64,000 nucleotides of DNA, taken from assembly GCF_014191305.1 (NCBI RefSeq), contig NZ_JACHWJ010000003.1, forward strand, positions 62,001 to 126,000, read 5' to 3'. The notes under the pieces were generated by a model. The model made no database searches, was not told the origin of the DNA, and saw only the letters and a list, made by a program, of their open reading frames with translations. Shown here in pieces: positions 1 through 8,433 of this stretch. The position numbers were made by a program, and so were the translations under genes. The DNA is from Pseudoclavibacter helvolus (GTDB taxonomy: Bacteria > Actinomycetota > Actinomycetes > Actinomycetales > Microbacteriaceae). Within the stretch, counting starts at the first letter, position 1. Each line of letters opens with the position of its first letter.

Positions 1-1
1 A

Positions 2-157
2 CCCATGTACTTCGTCGACAACGTGGATGCGTGGCGCGCTGAGCATCCGACGGTCACGACGGGCGAGCCGCGGGAGATCCCAGGCGGGAGAGTCGTCGAG
101 GTCACCGCTCCTGGCCACACGTATTACGTGTTCTCCGTTGAAGAAGTCGAGGGATAG
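2..157 (+). CDS. 3' end of unknown gene (cut by window edge)
   Basis: An open frame enters from the left edge and stops with TAG at 155-157. The visible 51 residues end in ...YYVFSVEEVEG and have normal high-GC codon use. An ATG lies at 5-7, so a tiny complete gene is possible, but no ribosome site can be seen at the edge. The family is not recognised. The next gene begins 70 bases downstream on the same strand with its own leaderless-type promoter, so the two need not be co-transcribed. Confidence 0.5.
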   Translation, partial: PMYFVDNVDAWRAEHPTVTTGEPREIPGGRVVEVTAPGHTYYVFSVEEVEG

Positions 158-226
158 CGACGTAGCCCGCGTCGCCCGAGACGGCGCGCGTCGCGGCCCA
201 GGCGAGGTGGGCACCATAATCGGACG

Positions 227-955
227 GTGATCATCGGGTCAGGGACGCTAGTGAACGTCGCGCTCATCCTCGTCGGAGGCCTCCTCGGCATCCTCCTCGG
301 GGACCGGCTCAAGGAGCGGACCAAGACGACCGTCACCGCGGTCCTCGGCCTGTTTGTCATCGTGCTCGGCGGCATGAGTGTCGTCGACATGGGCTCCGCC
401 GCGCTCGCGGAGGCCGCCGGTCCCTTCGCGATGATCGTCATCCTCCTGTCGCTCGTGTTCGGGGCGCTACTCGGCTCCGGGTTGCGCATCGAGGATCGGC
501 TCGAGGGGCTTGCAGTCTGGGTGCGCGGTCGACTCAAGTCCGAATCCGACGGTGACGGCCGCTTCGTCGACGGCATGGTGACCGCCACGCTCCTCTTCTG
601 CGTCGGGCCCCTCGCCATCCTCGGCCCCATCTCCGACGGTCTGGGCCTCGGCGCCGACCAGCTCTACGTCAAGGCGGTGCTCGACGGCTTCGCCGCGATG
701 GCCTTCGCCTCGACCTTCGGCAAGGGCGTGCTGTTCGCGGCCGTTCCCGTCGGGATCATCCAAGGTGCCTTCACCCTCGTCGGCTTCCTCGCAGGCGACG
801 TCTTCAGCGACGCCCAAATCGACGGACTCTCGGCCGTTGGCGGGCTCATCCTGATCGCCCTCGGGGTGCGATTGGTCCCGCTCGGGGCGATCCCGGTCGG
901 CGACCTGCTCCCCGCGCTGGTCATCGCGCCAGTCGCGCTCGCGTTCCTGGGTTAG
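227..955 (+). CDS. DUF554 family membrane protein
   Basis: This is a 242-residue hydrophobic protein with about seven membrane segments and the pattern of the DUF554 (YqgA-like) family: an N-terminal GTLVNVALILVGGLLG segment, a central DGMVTATLLFCVGPLAILG block and a conserved short C-terminal helix. Family members are inner-membrane proteins of unknown transport function. The start is GTG at 227. A CATAAT hexamer sits at 215-220, exactly six bases before the GTG, and there is no Shine-Dalgarno sequence, which suggests a leaderless mRNA. The length is typical. The downstream neighbour is convergent. Confidence 0.85.
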   Translation: MIIGSGTLVNVALILVGGLLGILLGDRLKERTKTTVTAVLGLFVIVLGGMSVVDMGSAALAEAAGPFAMIVILLSLVFGALLGSGLRIEDRLEGLAVWVRGRLKSESDGDGRFVDGMVTATLLFCVGPLAILGPISDGLGLGADQLYVKAVLDGFAAMAFASTFGKGVLFAAVPVGIIQGAFTLVGFLAGDVFSDAQIDGLSAVGGLILIALGVRLVPLGAIPVGDLLPALVIAPVALAFLG

Positions 956-967
956 CGGCGGGTGCGC

Positions 968-2329
968 TCAGCGCCGCCGAAACTTCGCGACGCCCGGGAT
1001 GCTGTCGGCCTCGGTCGGCAGGGTTCCTCGCGCGAAGTCGCCCCAGACCGCGCGCATCCGCTTGCCCTCGCGGTCGATCTCTGACCAGCTCGCGCCGCGG
1101 ACGAGGGGAGCCTTGCCCCACGTCGCCCGGTTGCCGAAGAGCAGAGGCAGGTCGATCATGTGGCAAGCGCCCCACACGTTGTGCGGCGCTTTCCAACTCA
1201 CGACATACGTCGATGCGCGCCCGCCTGCTCGCACGTGCCGCCCCGCGAACCTGTTCGCGTCTCGCCGGTAGACGAGCCAGGTGAGTGCGGCGACGACCCA
1301 CGCAGTGAGCGACTTCCCGACGACCGGCAGCTCGCTCAGGCGCTTCGTCTGCGGGATGCGCGGGACGAAGAGGAGGGCTTCCTCCGACGTGTGCCCGATG
1401 AGCAGGTCGATCTTGCGGGCGTTCGCGTCGCGCCCGGCAAGTACACCGGCGGTGTCGGGCAGCGGGGCGAGCCCGTGCTGCGGGCTGAACGACATTGCGC
1501 CCTGCAAGCCGTACTCGGCGGATGCGCGGAGCGCGGCGGCCTGCGCGCGCACGACGTCCGCGACGGGCGTCTCCGGATTCAGGCCGGAAGTCGCCGCGAG
1601 CATCTTGCTCTGCATCTCCTCGCGCCCGCCCTCGACGTTCAGCGGCGCGCTCTGGACGATCGCCCGCGCGAACAGGTCCGGCGCCTCTGGCAACGCCATG
1701 AGCTGAGCGATGGCGTGAGCGCCGGCCGACTGCCCGTACGCCGTCACCTGCCGAGGGTCGCCGCCAAACGCCGCGATGTTGCGCTGCACCCACCGGAACG
1801 CCTCGACGATGTCGAGTAGCCCCAGGTTCGCGGGGCGCGCATCCGTGCCGCCGAGGAACCCGAACAGGCCGAGCCGGAACGTCGCGTTCACGGCGACCAC
1901 GCGCTGCTCCGCGACCAGGGGAGCGGGGTCCATGACCGCGGCGTCGCCGGCGGCGGAGACGTAGGAGCCGCCGTGAATCCACACCATCACCGGTAGCTGC
2001 TCGCCCCGCGTGAGGTCGGCGGGCAGCGTGATGGAGAGCCGCTGGCAGTCCTCATCGACCCCGAGCTCCGCGATGCCGCTGCCAAGCACTTCCTCGAGTA
2101 CCGTCATGGGCGCCTGCGGGCAGGCTGGCGACCAGCTCTTCGCCTCGAACACCTCGGCCTCCGCGCGATCCGCGACGGGCCGCGGAGCCTCGAACCTAGC
2201 GGCCTCCGCATACCGGATGCCCGTGGCGCGCACGATCCGCCCTCCGCCCGGCCGGTCCTCAGTCCATCCGGAGACAGGGCCGCACGGAGGAGAGAAGGTA
2301 GGGGAGGAAGCCATGCTCGAGTCTTTCAT
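968..2329 (-). CDS. type-B carboxylesterase
   Basis: The protein belongs to the carboxylesterase type B (PnbA/acetylcholinesterase-like) alpha/beta hydrolases, which cleave carboxylic esters. With the start at 2329 it has 453 residues. The oxyanion-hole HGG is at 119-121 and the nucleophile elbow is GQSAG at 199-203 (Ser201), with Gln in place of the usual Glu. A conserved EDC block lies near 93-95. The likely catalytic His is in [13 protein letters not shown] near the C terminus. The open frame runs further upstream, but that extension is Arg-rich and overlaps the rpmB promoter region, so it is not used. ATG at 2314 is an alternative start. No signal peptide is seen, so it is probably cytoplasmic. 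Confidence 0.85.
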   Translation of the reverse strand: MKDSSMASSPTFSPPCGPVSGWTEDRPGGGRIVRATGIRYAEAARFEAPRPVADRAEAEVFEAKSWSPACPQAPMTVLEEVLGSGIAELGVDEDCQRLSITLPADLTRGEQLPVMVWIHGGSYVSAAGDAAVMDPAPLVAEQRVVAVNATFRLGLFGFLGGTDARPANLGLLDIVEAFRWVQRNIAAFGGDPRQVTAYGQSAGAHAIAQLMALPEAPDLFARAIVQSAPLNVEGGREEMQSKMLAATSGLNPETPVADVVRAQAAALRASAEYGLQGAMSFSPQHGLAPLPDTAGVLAGRDANARKIDLLIGHTSEEALLFVPRIPQTKRLSELPVVGKSLTAWVVAALTWLVYRRDANRFAGRHVRAGGRASTYVVSWKAPHNVWGACHMIDLPLLFGNRATWGKAPLVRGASWSEIDREGKRMRAVWGDFARGTLPTEADSIPGVAKFRRR

Positions 2330-2509
2330 CCCGCTCGCCGCCGATTCTCGTCGCAGGCTTGCGCTCTCCCGGGCGTGTCGCCTAAGCTCGACCCTTGGTG
2401 CGCCGGGGTTCCCCTCTGGCGCGACCGTGTCGGTGTGCATCCGCCATCGACGCAGACAAGAGATCTTGGGCGGGGCCTTCTGGTTCCCGCGGTATCTACG
2501 GAGGAAACA

Positions 2510-2746
2510 ATGGCAGCAGTGTGCCAGGTGACCGGGGCGGTTCCCGGATTCGGTCACAACATCTCGCACTCGCACCGACGGACCAACCGTCGGTTCGACC
2601 CGAACATCCAGAAGAAGAAGTACTTCGTGCCTTCCATGAAGCGCACGATCACGCTGACGCTTTCGGCTAAGGGCATCAAGGTCATCGACGCACGCGGCAT
2701 CGAGTCCGTCGTCGCTGAGCTTCGTGCGAAGGGAGTCAAGTTCTAA
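2510..2746 (+). CDS. rpmB: 50S ribosomal protein L28
   Basis: A 78-residue L28 protein of the large ribosomal subunit. It has the family hallmarks: [23 protein letters not shown] near the N terminus and the [11 protein letters not shown] block. Only one Cys (residue 5) is present, so the two CxxC zinc-knuckle pairs of zinc-binding L28 are absent. A GGAGG-type ribosome site lies about 5 bases before the ATG. The stop codon overlaps the rpmG start (TAATG), so the two genes are translationally coupled. Confidence 0.97.
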   Translation: MAAVCQVTGAVPGFGHNISHSHRRTNRRFDPNIQKKKYFVPSMKRTITLTLSAKGIKVIDARGIESVVAELRAKGVKF

Positions 2747-2916
2747 TGGCGAAGAAGAGCCAGGACGTACGTCCGATCATCAAGCTCCGCTCCACCGCTG
2801 GAACGGGCTACACCTACGTGACGAAGAAGAACCGTCGCAACACGCCTGACCGCCTCGTGCTGAAGAAGTACGACCCGGTCATCCGCAAGCACGTCGAATT
2901 CCGAGAGGAGCGCTAA
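2746..2916 (+). CDS. rpmG: 50S ribosomal protein L33
   Basis: A 56-residue L33 that begins [19 protein letters not shown] and ends HVEFREER. It has the [19 protein letters not shown] core of actinobacterial L33. It contains no Cys at all, so it is the zinc-independent (C-minus) form. Its ATG overlaps the rpmB stop by one base, and rpsN starts three bases after its stop, giving a tight three-gene operon. The gene is short but unmistakable. Confidence 0.96.
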   Translation: MAKKSQDVRPIIKLRSTAGTGYTYVTKKNRRNTPDRLVLKKYDPVIRKHVEFREER

Positions 2917-2918
2917 AC

Positions 2919-3224
2919 ATGGCCAAGAAGAGCAAGATCGCCAAGAACGAGCAGCGCAAGGTCATCGTCGAGCGCTACGCGGAACGCCGCGCAGAGCTGA
3001 AGAAGGCTCTTGTCGACCCGAACGGCACCGACGAGTCGCGCGAGGCAGCTCGCGTCGGCCTGCAGAAGCTTCCCCGCAACGCTTCGCCGGTTCGCGTCCG
3101 CAACCGCGACAGCATCGACGGACGCCCCCGCGGCCACGTCTCGAAGTTCGGCATCTCGCGTGTCCGCTTCCGCGACATGGCTCACCGCGGTGAGCTTCCA
3201 GGAATCACGAAGTCGAGCTGGTAA
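2919..3224 (+). CDS. rpsN: 30S ribosomal protein S14 (long form)
   Basis: A 101-residue S14 of the small subunit. The length and the lack of a CxxC...CxxC zinc module identify the long, zinc-free form. The C terminus ([26 protein letters not shown]) is highly diagnostic. It is the last gene of the rpmB-rpmG-rpsN operon and is followed 36 bases later by a strong intrinsic terminator. In streptomycetes and mycobacteria, comparable C-minus sets are induced by zinc limitation through Zur. I saw no clear Zur palindrome upstream here, so this operon may be constitutive. Confidence 0.97.
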   Translation: MAKKSKIAKNEQRKVIVERYAERRAELKKALVDPNGTDESREAARVGLQKLPRNASPVRVRNRDSIDGRPRGHVSKFGISRVRFRDMAHRGELPGITKSSW

Positions 3225-3260
3225 CCACCAGCCCGCCAGCAATGGCGTAGTGCTTTCCCG

Positions 3261-3291
3261 AAACCCCCGAGCGTCTTCGCTCGGGGGTTTT
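3261..3291 (+). terminator. intrinsic terminator after rpsN
   Basis: A perfect 13-bp stem (AAACCCCCGAGCG / CGCTCGGGGGTTT) around the loop TCTT, followed by T residues. It lies 36 bases after the rpsN stop. Confidence 0.9.
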
Positions 3292-3369
3292 GTGCATTCG
3301 GGGTTGCGTGGGGGCGTGTCGGTGGGTGGACGGTGCGCTCGCGCTCGCGCTCTCCGCCCTGGCGCCGCT

Positions 3370-3436
3370 TTCCGGATGGGTTGCACGCTTCGGGATGGGT
3401 TGCAGTGCATCCCGAAACGTGGAACCCATCCCGAAA
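3370..3436. repeat. nested palindromic repeat, copy A
   Basis: The outer arms read TTTCCGGATGGGTT and AACCCATCCCGAAA (one mismatch). Inside them a second hairpin pairs TTCGGGATG (3389-3397) with CATCCCGAA (3409-3417). The element lies between the rpsN terminator and the DUF2975 operator. Its core words GGATGGGTTGCA and AACCCATCCCG recur in copy B at 8801-8864, so this looks like a dispersed repeat family. The rest of the 3225-3541 gap holds only the terminator and the operator described separately. Confidence 0.75.
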
Positions 3437-3493
3437 CGGGGTGTACCGGTGTGGATGCCCGGGTAGGTGGATGCGCGGGGTTGCGCATCCAGC

Positions 3494-3532
3494 CATATCG
3501 TTTATCGTTATGCATATCGAGAAACGATATGG
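3494..3532. promoter_or_regulatory. palindromic operator before DUF2975/XRE pair
   Basis: Perfect 11-bp arms, CCATATCGTTT (3494-3504) and AAACGATATGG (3522-3532), enclose further ATCGTT/ATCGAG half-sites. This AT-rich block lies just upstream of the ribosome site of the DUF2975 gene, so a bound protein would block transcription. The likely ligand is the XRE-type protein encoded second in the operon. That assignment is inference. Confidence 0.65.
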
Positions 3533-3541
3533 AGGAAGATC

Positions 3542-4165
3542 ATGAACGCACGTCAGAACGTGGAAGGCACGGACCGCGAAGCGAAAGAGCTCGGCTACCT
3601 CTGGCCACTTGGCATCGTCGCCGCCGGGCTTGTTGTCCTGAAGCCCCTCGAGAACGTCGTCGGCTACTTCGTCGACGGGAGCGTCCGCGTCAATGCGTCG
3701 TTCGAGGGCGCGTCCGTCTTCCTGCCGGCCCCCGTGGGGGCCGACGTCCCCCTCGACGGCGCCTCGACGATCCTGGTCGCCGCCGACCTCATCCCCACGG
3801 GCGCGCTTGTGCTCCTCCTGATCGGTCAGATCATCGGCGCCGTGCTGAGTGTCGCCGCCGTGTGGATGCTCCTGCTGTTCGCCAGGAACCTCGCGAAGGG
3901 TGACTTCTTCGGCCGGAAGAGCATTGGCCTGCTCGACTGGTCGTCCGGCCTGGTGGTCGCGGCCCTCGCCGCCCCCGGGTTCTTCGAGCTGCTCGGCACG
4001 AACTGGACCATCGCCAAGCTCGGGTGGAGCGGGTCGGATGCACCCGAGCCGACGATCCTCGACCAGACCTGGGCGTTCCTGCTCATCCTCGTGATCCTGC
4101 TCGTCGTGAACCTCATCATGCGCCGTGGCGCGCGCCTGCAGCTCGACCAGGAAGGGCTCGTCTGA
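3542..4165 (+). CDS. DUF2975 family membrane protein
   Basis: A 207-residue integral membrane protein with about four helices: residues near 14-34, a long extracellular or loop segment, the paired helices LLIGQIIGAVLSVAAVWMLL and SGLVVAALAAPGFFELL, and a C-terminal helix. The FARNLAKGDFFGRKS loop between helices is typical of DUF2975 proteins, whose function is unknown. GGAGGAAG precedes the ATG by four bases. The stop overlaps the ATG of the XRE gene (ATGA), a pairing seen widely in Gram-positive bacteria. The upstream palindrome suggests autoregulation by the partner. Confidence 0.8.
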   Translation: MNARQNVEGTDREAKELGYLWPLGIVAAGLVVLKPLENVVGYFVDGSVRVNASFEGASVFLPAPVGADVPLDGASTILVAADLIPTGALVLLLIGQIIGAVLSVAAVWMLLLFARNLAKGDFFGRKSIGLLDWSSGLVVAALAAPGFFELLGTNWTIAKLGWSGSDAPEPTILDQTWAFLLILVILLVVNLIMRRGARLQLDQEGLV

Positions 4166-4401
4166 TGGTGCCGGACCCGCTCGAGGAGCCGCACTACATC
4201 GTGTGCCACCTCGGCGAGATCATGGCACGTCGCGGCATCACGCTCGTCGACCTGTCGGAGCGGGTCGGGATCAGCGTCGTCAACCTGTCCGTGCTGAAGA
4301 ACAACCGCGCGAAGGCCGTGCGCTTCGAGACGCTGGCGAGGCTCTGCGCCGTGCTCGAGTGCAAGCCGGGCGAGCTGCTCGACTACCTGCCGCCGCGCTG
4401 A
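4165..4401 (+). CDS. XRE/Cro-type HTH regulator (YozG-like)
   Basis: A compact 78-residue DNA-binding protein made of little more than one helix-turn-helix: LGEIMARRGITLVDLSERVGISVVNLSVLKNNRAKAVRFETLARLCAVLECKPGELLDYLP. The pattern (HTH, then an ETLARLCxxLxCxPGELL tail) matches the small Cro/CI regulators that accompany DUF2975 membrane proteins. Its start overlaps the previous stop by four bases, so the two are translated together. It probably binds the palindrome at 3494-3532. The membrane partner may modulate its activity, but that is not shown by the sequence. Confidence 0.85.
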   Translation: MVPDPLEEPHYIVCHLGEIMARRGITLVDLSERVGISVVNLSVLKNNRAKAVRFETLARLCAVLECKPGELLDYLPPR

Positions 4402-4428
4402 TCGTCGGCAGGTGTGTCGGTCTGTCGT

Positions 4429-5271
4429 CTACGGAATGAGTCCTCGAAGCGACGCCGCTTCCTGCAGGTCATCACGGAATTGGTCGAGTGTCGCCAACGT
4501 GTACATGCCATCGATCTGCTGGGTTTCCCAGAGCTCGTGGATTCGTTGAAGGTCGCGCTTCCGCGACTTCCATCCAATGCCATCTATGACTGCGATCACG
4601 AATTGCCGGGGCTGTCGGACGTCAGCCATGTCGACGATCTCTCGAACGGCGTCACTCAACTTGCTCCCGGTCGAGTCGAAGCCTTTGGCAGCTACGACGA
4701 TTTCTGCGCTGTCGCCTTTGGGTACGACGAGATCGCAGGGAGCCGTTCGGCCATTTCGCCCTATGAAGCGGGTCCGTGTCTGGTAGTTGAGGCCGAGGTC
4801 AGCTGCAATGGCTTCGATCTCATCCTCCACCTTCCGGCCCGAGATACCAGCCTGAGTCGCCGTGACTCGTGTGCCTGCCCGAGCCACGAGAACATCGCCG
4901 AGCGTGTATCGGCGCACTTGTTGCGTTTCAAGCAGCCGTACGAGGTCGTAGTCGCGATCGAGGAAGTCGATGAGCTCCTCGGGCCGGTCGCGTGCAAGCG
5001 TCTGCCAGCCAGAGGTGTCGAACTGATCTTTCAAAGCGTTCTTCAGACGCTCCTGGCTGAGCCCAACGATGAGACCGAGGACTGGGATGTCCTGCGGGTG
5101 GTCCTGGCTCCACGATGAAAGCGAACCTGGATCGATCGCGGGAAGTCGTTCGAGGGACTCTGACGCCGCCTTGATTGCCTCTGCCTCCGGCGTCGACGCC
5201 GTCGGGTCGATGTGCCCGGTGAGTCGTCCCAAGCTGCCGATGTATTCCTCGAAGCTGACCGCACGACTCAT
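4429..5271 (-). CDS. type II restriction endonuclease, PD-(D/E)XK-like
   Basis: A 280-residue protein encoded immediately after a D12-class methyltransferase, with a four-base overlap (ATGA). The C-terminal half looks like a PD-(D/E)XK nuclease core: helix VEDEIEAIAADLGL (148-161), then RNGRTAPCDLVV with Asp180, then IVVAAK with Lys196, then GFDSTGSKLSDA and a strand ending in DGIGW (230-234). Asp180 and Lys196 fit the catalytic pair. The acidic residue normally two before the Lys is Ala194, so Glu149, Glu151 or Glu190 may substitute. DpnII-like ancestry is possible but unproven. GC content and codon use are visibly lower than in the neighbours. Confidence 0.7.
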   Translation of the reverse strand: MSRAVSFEEYIGSLGRLTGHIDPTASTPEAEAIKAASESLERLPAIDPGSLSSWSQDHPQDIPVLGLIVGLSQERLKNALKDQFDTSGWQTLARDRPEELIDFLDRDYDLVRLLETQQVRRYTLGDVLVARAGTRVTATQAGISGRKVEDEIEAIAADLGLNYQTRTRFIGRNGRTAPCDLVVPKGDSAEIVVAAKGFDSTGSKLSDAVREIVDMADVRQPRQFVIAVIDGIGWKSRKRDLQRIHELWETQQIDGMYTLATLDQFRDDLQEAASLRGLIP

Positions 5272-6392
5272 GAGTTAGTCCCGACGAATATGTACTCGCT
5301 CGCGTCGCGTCGCGTCGCGCTCGAGTGCGTGCCGAAGCTGTACTTGTGGTCGATGGCTGTAACCCGAACCTTGGGCTTCACCTTCGCAAGAAGCTCGACG
5401 ATTCGATCGGCATGCGGCAGCGCGTTGGACGAGTAGGACAACACGATGGCGCCTGCTTCGCTGAACTTGTCGAACGTCTGCGAGAGGGCTGTTTCGATGG
5501 AGCGCTTGTAGGCGAACGGGGTGTAGCGCTTCTCCAATTTTTTGGTCCGTGTCTCTTCCATGATTCTGGTTCCGCGCCAGTAGACGCTCAGTCCTTCGAG
5601 GAAGTGATAGCGCTTGATGTAATCGGCATCGTCTTTGGGAGGGGCATACGGAGGATCAAGGTAGACGATGTCTGAGCTGAGATCCGGAAGGTCGAAGACG
5701 TCACCGGTGAGTGCCACGTTCTCCATTCCATTGCTGAAGACCGTGGCGTTGTAGTCGGCCACTCGCTCGCGAAAATGCTCGCGCAGACTGAGTCGAAGGT
5801 CGCGCCTGCCATCTGCGTACCGACCGGAATCGGTGAAGGTGAAGACGCCGCGGGGTTGTTTCTTCGCGGCCGAGAGCACGAGCGCGGCGATGGCGATATC
5901 GCGACGATAGCCGTCGAGGGTGTCGATGTGTGACCACGCCGAGTCGAGGAATGTGAGGTCCTCGTGGGTGAAGTAGAGGTCTTTGAACTTCGTTTGGATG
6001 AAGTCCCTGTCGTCGGCTGCTGGCCCGCAGATGAGCTCGACAGTCTGCGCGTCGAGTAGTTCGCTCGAGTTCTCGACGGTTGCGCGAGCGATCACCGTCG
6101 GGAAAGTCAAGAAATCGTTGCTCGTGACCTGAAAGCCCTGAGTCTTGAGGAGGTAGGAGACAACACCTGAGCCGGAGAATGCGTCGACGGCCGTTGTCCC
6201 GCCCAGCTCCGAGAAAGTCCGCTCAAGGTGAGCGAGGAGACGGTACTTCGAACCCATGTATCGGAGGCGAGGGAATACCTGCGCCTGCTTGAGGGCTTCG
6301 GCGGAGTTCGTAGGGCGCGAGAGGCGCTCGAGCGAGGTGGCCTGCTCGGAGGGCCGCGATTGAGCGCTCACGGAACTGCGTAGATCTGACAC
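5268..6392 (-). CDS. D12-class DNA adenine N6-methyltransferase
   Basis: This is the methylase of the restriction-modification pair (374 residues from a GTG at 6392). Motif X is RYMGSKYRLL at 44-53, motif I is DAFSGSGVVSY at 70-80, and the catalytic motif IV is DPPY at 246-249. That order is the alpha-class D12 (Dam/DpnM/FokI-like) arrangement, which transfers methyl groups to adenine N6. The target sequence cannot be read from the protein. The first 40 residues are a polar extension. The GTG has no Shine-Dalgarno sequence, but a GACACT hexamer lies exactly six bases upstream, so leaderless translation is likely. The nuclease follows with a four-base overlap. The low GC suggests horizontal acquisition. 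Confidence 0.88.
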   Translation of the reverse strand: MSDLRSSVSAQSRPSEQATSLERLSRPTNSAEALKQAQVFPRLRYMGSKYRLLAHLERTFSELGGTTAVDAFSGSGVVSYLLKTQGFQVTSNDFLTFPTVIARATVENSSELLDAQTVELICGPAADDRDFIQTKFKDLYFTHEDLTFLDSAWSHIDTLDGYRRDIAIAALVLSAAKKQPRGVFTFTDSGRYADGRRDLRLSLREHFRERVADYNATVFSNGMENVALTGDVFDLPDLSSDIVYLDPPYAPPKDDADYIKRYHFLEGLSVYWRGTRIMEETRTKKLEKRYTPFAYKRSIETALSQTFDKFSEAGAIVLSYSSNALPHADRIVELLAKVKPKVRVTAIDHKYSFGTHSSATRRDASEYIFVGTNS

Positions 6393-6501
6393 GTGAGAAG
6401 TGTCGCAGGGACGACCGACAGAATCCACCTGCGGCGGCCGCCGCTTTGGGAGCGTGATCCTGAACCGCGCAATGTCGGCGGCGTGGGTGAGAATGGCACG
6501 C

Positions 6502-8220
6502 ATGTCAGATGTTCGAGGCGCAGACGCCTTCCGCGCCGCACGTGATCAGCTGCTCGCCCTCCGCACGGATGCGGAGCGCGCGAGCCGTGAGTTCGAGTGG
6601 CCAGACGTCGGCGACAGCTTCAACTGGGCGCTCGACTGGTTCGACGAGATCGCATACGGAAACGAACGCACCGCGCTCTGGATCGTCGAAGACTACGGCA
6701 GCGAGGCCAAGTACAGCTTCGACGACCTGCGGCGGCGATCAAACCGGGTCGCGAACTGGCTGGAGGCGCAGGGCATCCGCCGCGGCGACGTCGTCATGCT
6801 CATGCTCGGCAACCGACGCGAGCTGTGGGAAGCGATGCTCGGCGCGCTGAAGCTGGGCGCCGTCATCCTCCCCACCTCGGTTGTGCTCGGCCCGCACGAC
6901 CTCGACGACCGCGTCGAACGCGCCAGGGTTCGGCTTGTCATCGCCGAGGAAGCCGACGCGGCGAAGTTCGACAACGTCCTCGGCAGCTACCGCGTCGCCC
7001 AGGTGGGCGCCGGGCTCGACGGCGCCGCGCGTGAGGCGTGGCTCGACTTCAACGACATCTACGATGCGTCGGATGCGCCCGTCGAGAAGCGCACTGCGAG
7101 CGACGATGCGGCCCTCATCTACTTCACGTCCGGCACAACGAGCCACCCGAAGATCGTGGTGCACTCGCACCGCTCCTACCCCGTCGGCCACCTCTCGACG
7201 ATGTACTGGATCGGAGTCGAACCAGGAGGCGTGCACCTCGCCATCAGCGCGGCCGGGTGGGGGAAACACGCCTGGAGCAGCTTCTTCGCCCCCTGGAACG
7301 CAGAGGCGACCGTCTTCGTCGTGAACTACCAGCGATTCGACGCGGCCCTCCTGCTCGAGCAGCTCGGCAAGGCGGGAGCGACGTCGTTCTGCGCCCCGCC
7401 AACCGTGTGGCGCATCCTGGTGCAGCACGGCAAGACCGAGAAGCCGCGGGCCATGCGTGAGCTGCTCTCGGCTGGAGAGCCGCTCAACCCTGAGGTCATC
7501 GCGCGCATCCACGACTGGTGGGGGCTCGAAATCCGCGACGGCTACGGCCAGACCGAGACGACGGCGCTCATCGCGAACTCGCCCGGCTCTGTCATCAAGC
7601 CCGGCGCCATGGGCCACCCGCTGCCCGGCATGAACGTCGTGCTCCTCGACCCCGTGACGGGAGCAGAGGGCGACGAGGGCGAGATCTGCCTCGACATGCG
7701 CGGCGAGCGCCCCGTGAACCTCATGACCGAGTACCTCGGATCGCCCGCGGCGACCGACAACGCCGTGCGCGACGGCTTCTTCCACACGGGCGACGTCGCC
7801 GTGCGCGACGAGAACGGCTGCATCACGTTTGTCGGCCGCACCGACGACGTGTTCAAGTCCTCCGACTTCAAGGTGTCGCCGTTCGAGGTCGAGAGCATCC
7901 TCCTCGAGCACGACGCCGTCGCGGAGGCAGGAGTCGTCGGGGCACCGGATGCGACGAAGCTCAACATCACGAAGGCCTACGTCACCCTCGCGGCGGGGTG
8001 GGAGGCGAACCGCCAGACGGCGCTCGAAGTGCTCAGGCACGCGCGCGCATCCATGCCCCCGTATATGCGAGTGCGCCGCCTCGAGTTCTTCGACCTGCCG
8101 AAGACGGCGTCGGGCAAGATCCGCCGCGTCGAGCTCCGTAACCGGGAAGTGGAGGCCGAAGGCGCACGCCTCGATGGCGAGTGGCGCGACGACGACTTCC
8201 CGGAGATTAAACGGCACTGA
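6502..8220 (+). CDS. AMP-dependent acyl-CoA synthetase
   Basis: A 572-residue ANL-superfamily adenylating enzyme that activates a carboxylic acid to its CoA thioester. Core motifs are YFTSGTTSHPK (207-217, phosphate loop), DGYGQTET in the middle, FHTGDVAVRDENG, and the hinge GRTDDVFKSSDFKVSPFEVES. Near the C terminus PKTASGKIRRVELR carries the catalytic Lys. The overall pattern resembles medium-chain acyl-CoA ligases or acetyl-CoA-synthetase-like enzymes, and the substrate is not determinable. ATG at 6493 is an alternative start; 6502 has a better-spaced GGTGAG. It is divergent from the methyltransferase gene. Confidence 0.88.
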   Translation: MSDVRGADAFRAARDQLLALRTDAERASREFEWPDVGDSFNWALDWFDEIAYGNERTALWIVEDYGSEAKYSFDDLRRRSNRVANWLEAQGIRRGDVVMLMLGNRRELWEAMLGALKLGAVILPTSVVLGPHDLDDRVERARVRLVIAEEADAAKFDNVLGSYRVAQVGAGLDGAAREAWLDFNDIYDASDAPVEKRTASDDAALIYFTSGTTSHPKIVVHSHRSYPVGHLSTMYWIGVEPGGVHLAISAAGWGKHAWSSFFAPWNAEATVFVVNYQRFDAALLLEQLGKAGATSFCAPPTVWRILVQHGKTEKPRAMRELLSAGEPLNPEVIARIHDWWGLEIRDGYGQTETTALIANSPGSVIKPGAMGHPLPGMNVVLLDPVTGAEGDEGEICLDMRGERPVNLMTEYLGSPAATDNAVRDGFFHTGDVAVRDENGCITFVGRTDDVFKSSDFKVSPFEVESILLEHDAVAEAGVVGAPDATKLNITKAYVTLAAGWEANRQTALEVLRHARASMPPYMRVRRLEFFDLPKTASGKIRRVELRNREVEAEGARLDGEWRDDDFPEIKRH

Positions 8221-8433
8221 TCAAGCGCGGTTAAGGGCATCGATCCGGTCCAGAAGGGCCAGAAACCGGTGAATTAGGTGGCAAGACACGGCGTGTCAGG
8301 CGAATCTGCATGCCGGAGGCCCCGCTTTTGGTAGGTTGACGAAGGTCCTGCCGCGGAATCCCGCGGAACTGCAGGACTTCTGAACCCAACATGCTGCACT
8401 CGCAAGGGCGGGGCTGCGTCCTAAGGAGGACAT

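Noticed and set aside
2390-2509. Zur box upstream of rpmB
   Set aside because: No AT-rich TGAnnATnATTnTCA-type palindrome could be found in the short GC-rich region.
2330-2575. N-terminal extension of the carboxylesterase frame
   Set aside because: Arg-rich, overlaps the rpmB promoter region, and has no similarity to the family.
6739-8217. A 492-codon minus-strand open frame
   Set aside because: Antisense to the acyl-CoA synthetase, which has all its family motifs.
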